Shown here piece after piece: positions 13,865 through 14,524 of a DNA stretch of 14,524 nucleotides (the stretch's first letter is position 1; each line of letters opens with the position of its first letter). The stretch spans positions 1-14,524 of the forward strand of contig VAWY01000170.1 of assembly GCA_005888335.1 (NCBI GenBank). Direction: 5' to 3'. The position numbers were made by a program, and so were the translations under genes. Under the pieces are notes generated by a model. It was given only the letters and a program-made list of their open reading frames with translations, was not told the DNA's origin and ran no database searches. The DNA is from Actinomycetota bacterium (lineage in GTDB: Bacteria > Actinomycetota > Thermoleophilia > Solirubrobacterales > Solirubrobacteraceae).

Positions 13865-13972
13865 ATGCTGCGAATGATCTGCCGCGGTTGCCTGCGGCTG
13901 TGGGATGAGCGCAGTGTGCGCGACCGCACCGCGTGCACCTGCTGCGGCGGCGCGCTGGCGCCGCACGATTAG
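13865..13972 (+). CDS. Putative 35-residue zinc-ribbon microprotein
   Basis: AAGGAG (13852-13857) stands seven bases before ATG 13865. The product begins MLRMICRGCLRLWDERSVRD and ends RTACTCCGGALAPHD. Two cysteine pairs (C6-x-x-C9 and C26-x-C28-C29, usable as C26-x-x-C29) about 17 residues apart give the geometry of a four-cysteine zinc ribbon. The short length, good ribosome binding site and Cys spacing support a real gene. It follows the cold-shock gene by 60 bases in the same direction and is closed by hairpins, so it may be co-transcribed. The role is unknown; RNA or protein binding is a reasonable guess. Confidence 0.6.
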   Translation: MLRMICRGCLRLWDERSVRDRTACTCCGGALAPHD

Positions 13973-13975
13973 CGC

Positions 13976-14023
13976 GAAGCCGCCGAGCGGCTTCCGGCCG
14001 TCCATGAGTCGGTCGGCCGGAAG
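13976..14023 (+). terminator. Two mutually exclusive hairpins after the microprotein gene
   Basis: GAAGCCGC (13976-13983) pairs with GCGGCTTC (13987-13994) around a three-base loop. CTTCCGGCCG (13991-14000) pairs with CGGCCGGAAG (14014-14023) around 13 bases. They share bases 13991-13994, so only one can form fully at a time. The position directly after a stop codon suits a terminator; the overlap also allows an attenuator-like switch. Confidence 0.5.
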
Positions 14024-14208
14024 GCGCTGCGCGCGCGAGCGGGCGATGAGTGGCGAGACGTCCATCGCGAACCTGCGTGCGCAGGCCGAGCCCTCGCCAA
14101 TGGCTCCGCCGACGGGCTACACCGCGCCGAGTTCTGAATTTCTGGCGACTTTTGGCGACCTGGGGGGATGAATTCGGCTTGCTTGAGCCAAATTTGGCGC
14201 TACCGCCG
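14024..14208. other. Junction region before the tRNA fragment, no supported gene
   Basis: Short frames without ribosome binding sites occur on both strands. The region holds one copy (14139-14159) of the TTTCTGGCGACTTT...GGCGAC direct repeat and a perfect 12-bp palindrome, GCCAAATTTGGC (14187-14198), ten bases before the tRNA fragment. Confidence 0.35.
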
Positions 14209-14254
14209 CGGTCTACGGAACCGAAGGTCACAGGTTCGAATCCTGTCGGGCGCG
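14209..14254 (+). other. 3' fragment of tRNA-Arg(ACG); probable integration (att) site
   Basis: The sequence folds as the 3' part of a tRNA: anticodon stem CGGT/ACCG around the loop CTACGGA (anticodon ACG, 14215-14217), variable loop AGGTC, T-stem ACAGG (14230-14234)/CCTGT (14242-14246) with the invariant loop TTCGAAT, and the acceptor 3' strand CGGGCGC (14247-14253) with discriminator base G. The CCA end is not encoded. The acceptor 5' strand (expected GCGCCCG) and D-arm are missing: the sequence upstream is unrelated, and tRNA identity begins exactly at the anticodon stem. Tyrosine recombinases that integrate into tRNA genes leave precisely such a 3' copy at one end of the element. The fragment is on the plus strand, so an intact tRNA-Arg would be expected to the left if this is the distal end. 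Confidence 0.8.
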
Positions 14255-14260
14255 CTTGAG

Positions 14261-14284
14261 AACCCCGATGGATGCTGGGGTTTT
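14261..14284 (+). terminator. Intrinsic terminator downstream of the tRNA fragment
   Basis: AACCCC (14261-14266) pairs with GGGGTT (14277-14282) and is followed by T residues (14281-14284). It lies six bases after the tRNA 3' end, so it is most likely the original tRNA terminator, kept with the 3' fragment. Confidence 0.65.
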
Positions 14285-14291
14285 CGTGGTT

Positions 14292-14322
14292 TTGACCTTC
14301 GGGTCTCGAGACCGAAGGTCAA
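14292..14322 (+). repeat. Near-perfect 30-bp palindrome
   Basis: Arms TTGACCTTCGG (14292-14302) and CCGAAGGTCAA (14312-14322) flank TCTCGAGA. Apart from one extra G, the whole element is a perfect palindrome centred on CTCGAG. The right-arm segment ACCGAAGGTCA (14311-14321) also occurs inside the tRNA fragment (14220-14230). Confidence 0.8.
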
Positions 14323-14340
14323 GTGGTTGAGACCCCGTAT

Positions 14341-14524
14341 TCAAGCGGCCTGCTCGGCCCCGTTTGATTTTCTGGCGACTTTCCTGGCGACGTCTGCGAC
14401 GGTCGCGGTCGTCGCGAACTGGTCGCTCGGGCAGGTGACGTCGGCGCGTTTCGCGCCGGGCAGCGCGTGGCTCAGCCGATGTCGTTGGCGATGAGCTGGC
14501 CGGTCGCGCGTGCGGCGGAGTTGA
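14341..14524 (-). CDS. C-terminal end of an unidentified protein (partial)
   Basis: A minus-strand frame enters from the right edge without interruption and ends at the TGA 14341-14343. Its last residues are GAKRADVTCPSDQFATTATV, then ADVARKVARKSNGAEQAA. The ending looks like a plausible basic C-terminal tail, and the position, converging on a tRNA-derived att site, is typical of an integrase gene. However, no catalytic motif lies inside the window, and the assignment to a recombinase is only inference from location. The first part of the frame is arginine-rich and could be a non-coding read. Confidence 0.25.
   Translation of the reverse strand, partial: QLRRTRDRPAHRQRHRLSHALPGAKRADVTCPSDQFATTATVADVARKVARKSNGAEQAA

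Larger units (their letters stand above)
14139..14391 (+). repeat. Imperfect direct repeats flanking the tRNA fragment
   Basis: TTTCTGGCGACTTT is identical at 14139-14152 and 14369-14382. Each copy is followed by another GGCGAC unit (14154-14159 and 14386-14391). The copies lie about 70 bases before and 115 bases after the tRNA fragment. Their role is not known. Confidence 0.55.

Noticed and set aside
14168..14494. Plus-strand open frame of 108 codons crossing the tRNA fragment
   Set aside because: The RRSQVRILSGA-type peptide is the well-known artefact of translating a tRNA T-arm; the frame also runs through the terminator and palindrome.
1..14524. Search by eye for a CRISPR array, an intact insertion sequence and rRNA genes
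   Set aside because: No regularly spaced repeats, no transposase with terminal inverted repeats, and no rRNA-like sequence were seen; the only RNA-gene sequence is the tRNA 3' fragment.
14472..14524. Second minus-strand frame at the right edge, ending TGQLIANDIG
   Set aside because: Only 17 codons are visible and nothing supports it over the overlapping frame that ends at 14341.

Overview
The window is GC-rich, strongly coding-biased DNA, most consistent with a high-GC actinobacterium. Several small families (a winged-HTH protein with the TPTWSFLTNH core, the 50-residue lysine/arginine-rich MGTNAKRKTT protein, tyrosine recombinase tails, and metallopeptidase plus sigma-factor modules) resemble proteins I associate with Thermoleophilia/Solirubrobacterales. 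That placement is inference, not a database result.

Left part (1-3600), mostly regulatory genes and gene relics. It opens with the N-terminal receiver domain of a response regulator (minus, cut by the window edge). A broken LuxR-type response regulator follows (plus, frameshifted by a 4-bp tandem duplication), then an apparently intact MgtC/SapB-family membrane protein. From 2113 to 3600 lies a patchwork of decaying fragments: the C-terminal half of a beta-propeller phytase (minus), the C-terminus of a tyrosine recombinase (plus), a sigma-70 region 2 fragment, a small unknown gene and the HELAH-containing tail of a metallopeptidase (all minus). This looks like debris of integrated elements.

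Middle part (3700-11460), envelope and secreted proteins. A block of short direct and inverted repeats precedes a secreted 478-residue protein. A 974-residue secreted protein lies further on. Both end with an ASPM-SPD-2-Hydin-like (choice-of-anchor D) immunoglobulin fold, a proline-rich linker and a basic beta-rich tail. A third secreted protein carries thrombospondin type 3 (calcium-binding) repeats. Stem-loop terminators separate these genes. Between the first two lie about 1.9 kb with a STAS-domain protein, a 43-residue secreted peptide gene with a strong ribosome binding site, and apparent TPR remnants.

Right part (11500-14000), a cluster of small genes: a winged-HTH regulator that appears to be translated from a leaderless mRNA (minus), then on the plus strand five small proteins of unknown function, a cold-shock protein, and a 35-residue putative zinc-ribbon protein.

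Right edge (14130-14524): the 3' part of a tRNA-Arg(ACG) gene (anticodon arm to acceptor 3' strand) without its 5' half, followed by a T-tailed terminator and an almost perfect 30-bp palindrome. This is the expected signature of an integration site for a tRNA-targeting element. Together with the recombinase relic it suggests that part of the window is, or was, an integrated accessory element. No complete conserved defence or biosynthetic system is visible. The least explained intact material is the 11956-13972 small-gene cluster and the pair of Hydin-domain secreted proteins.
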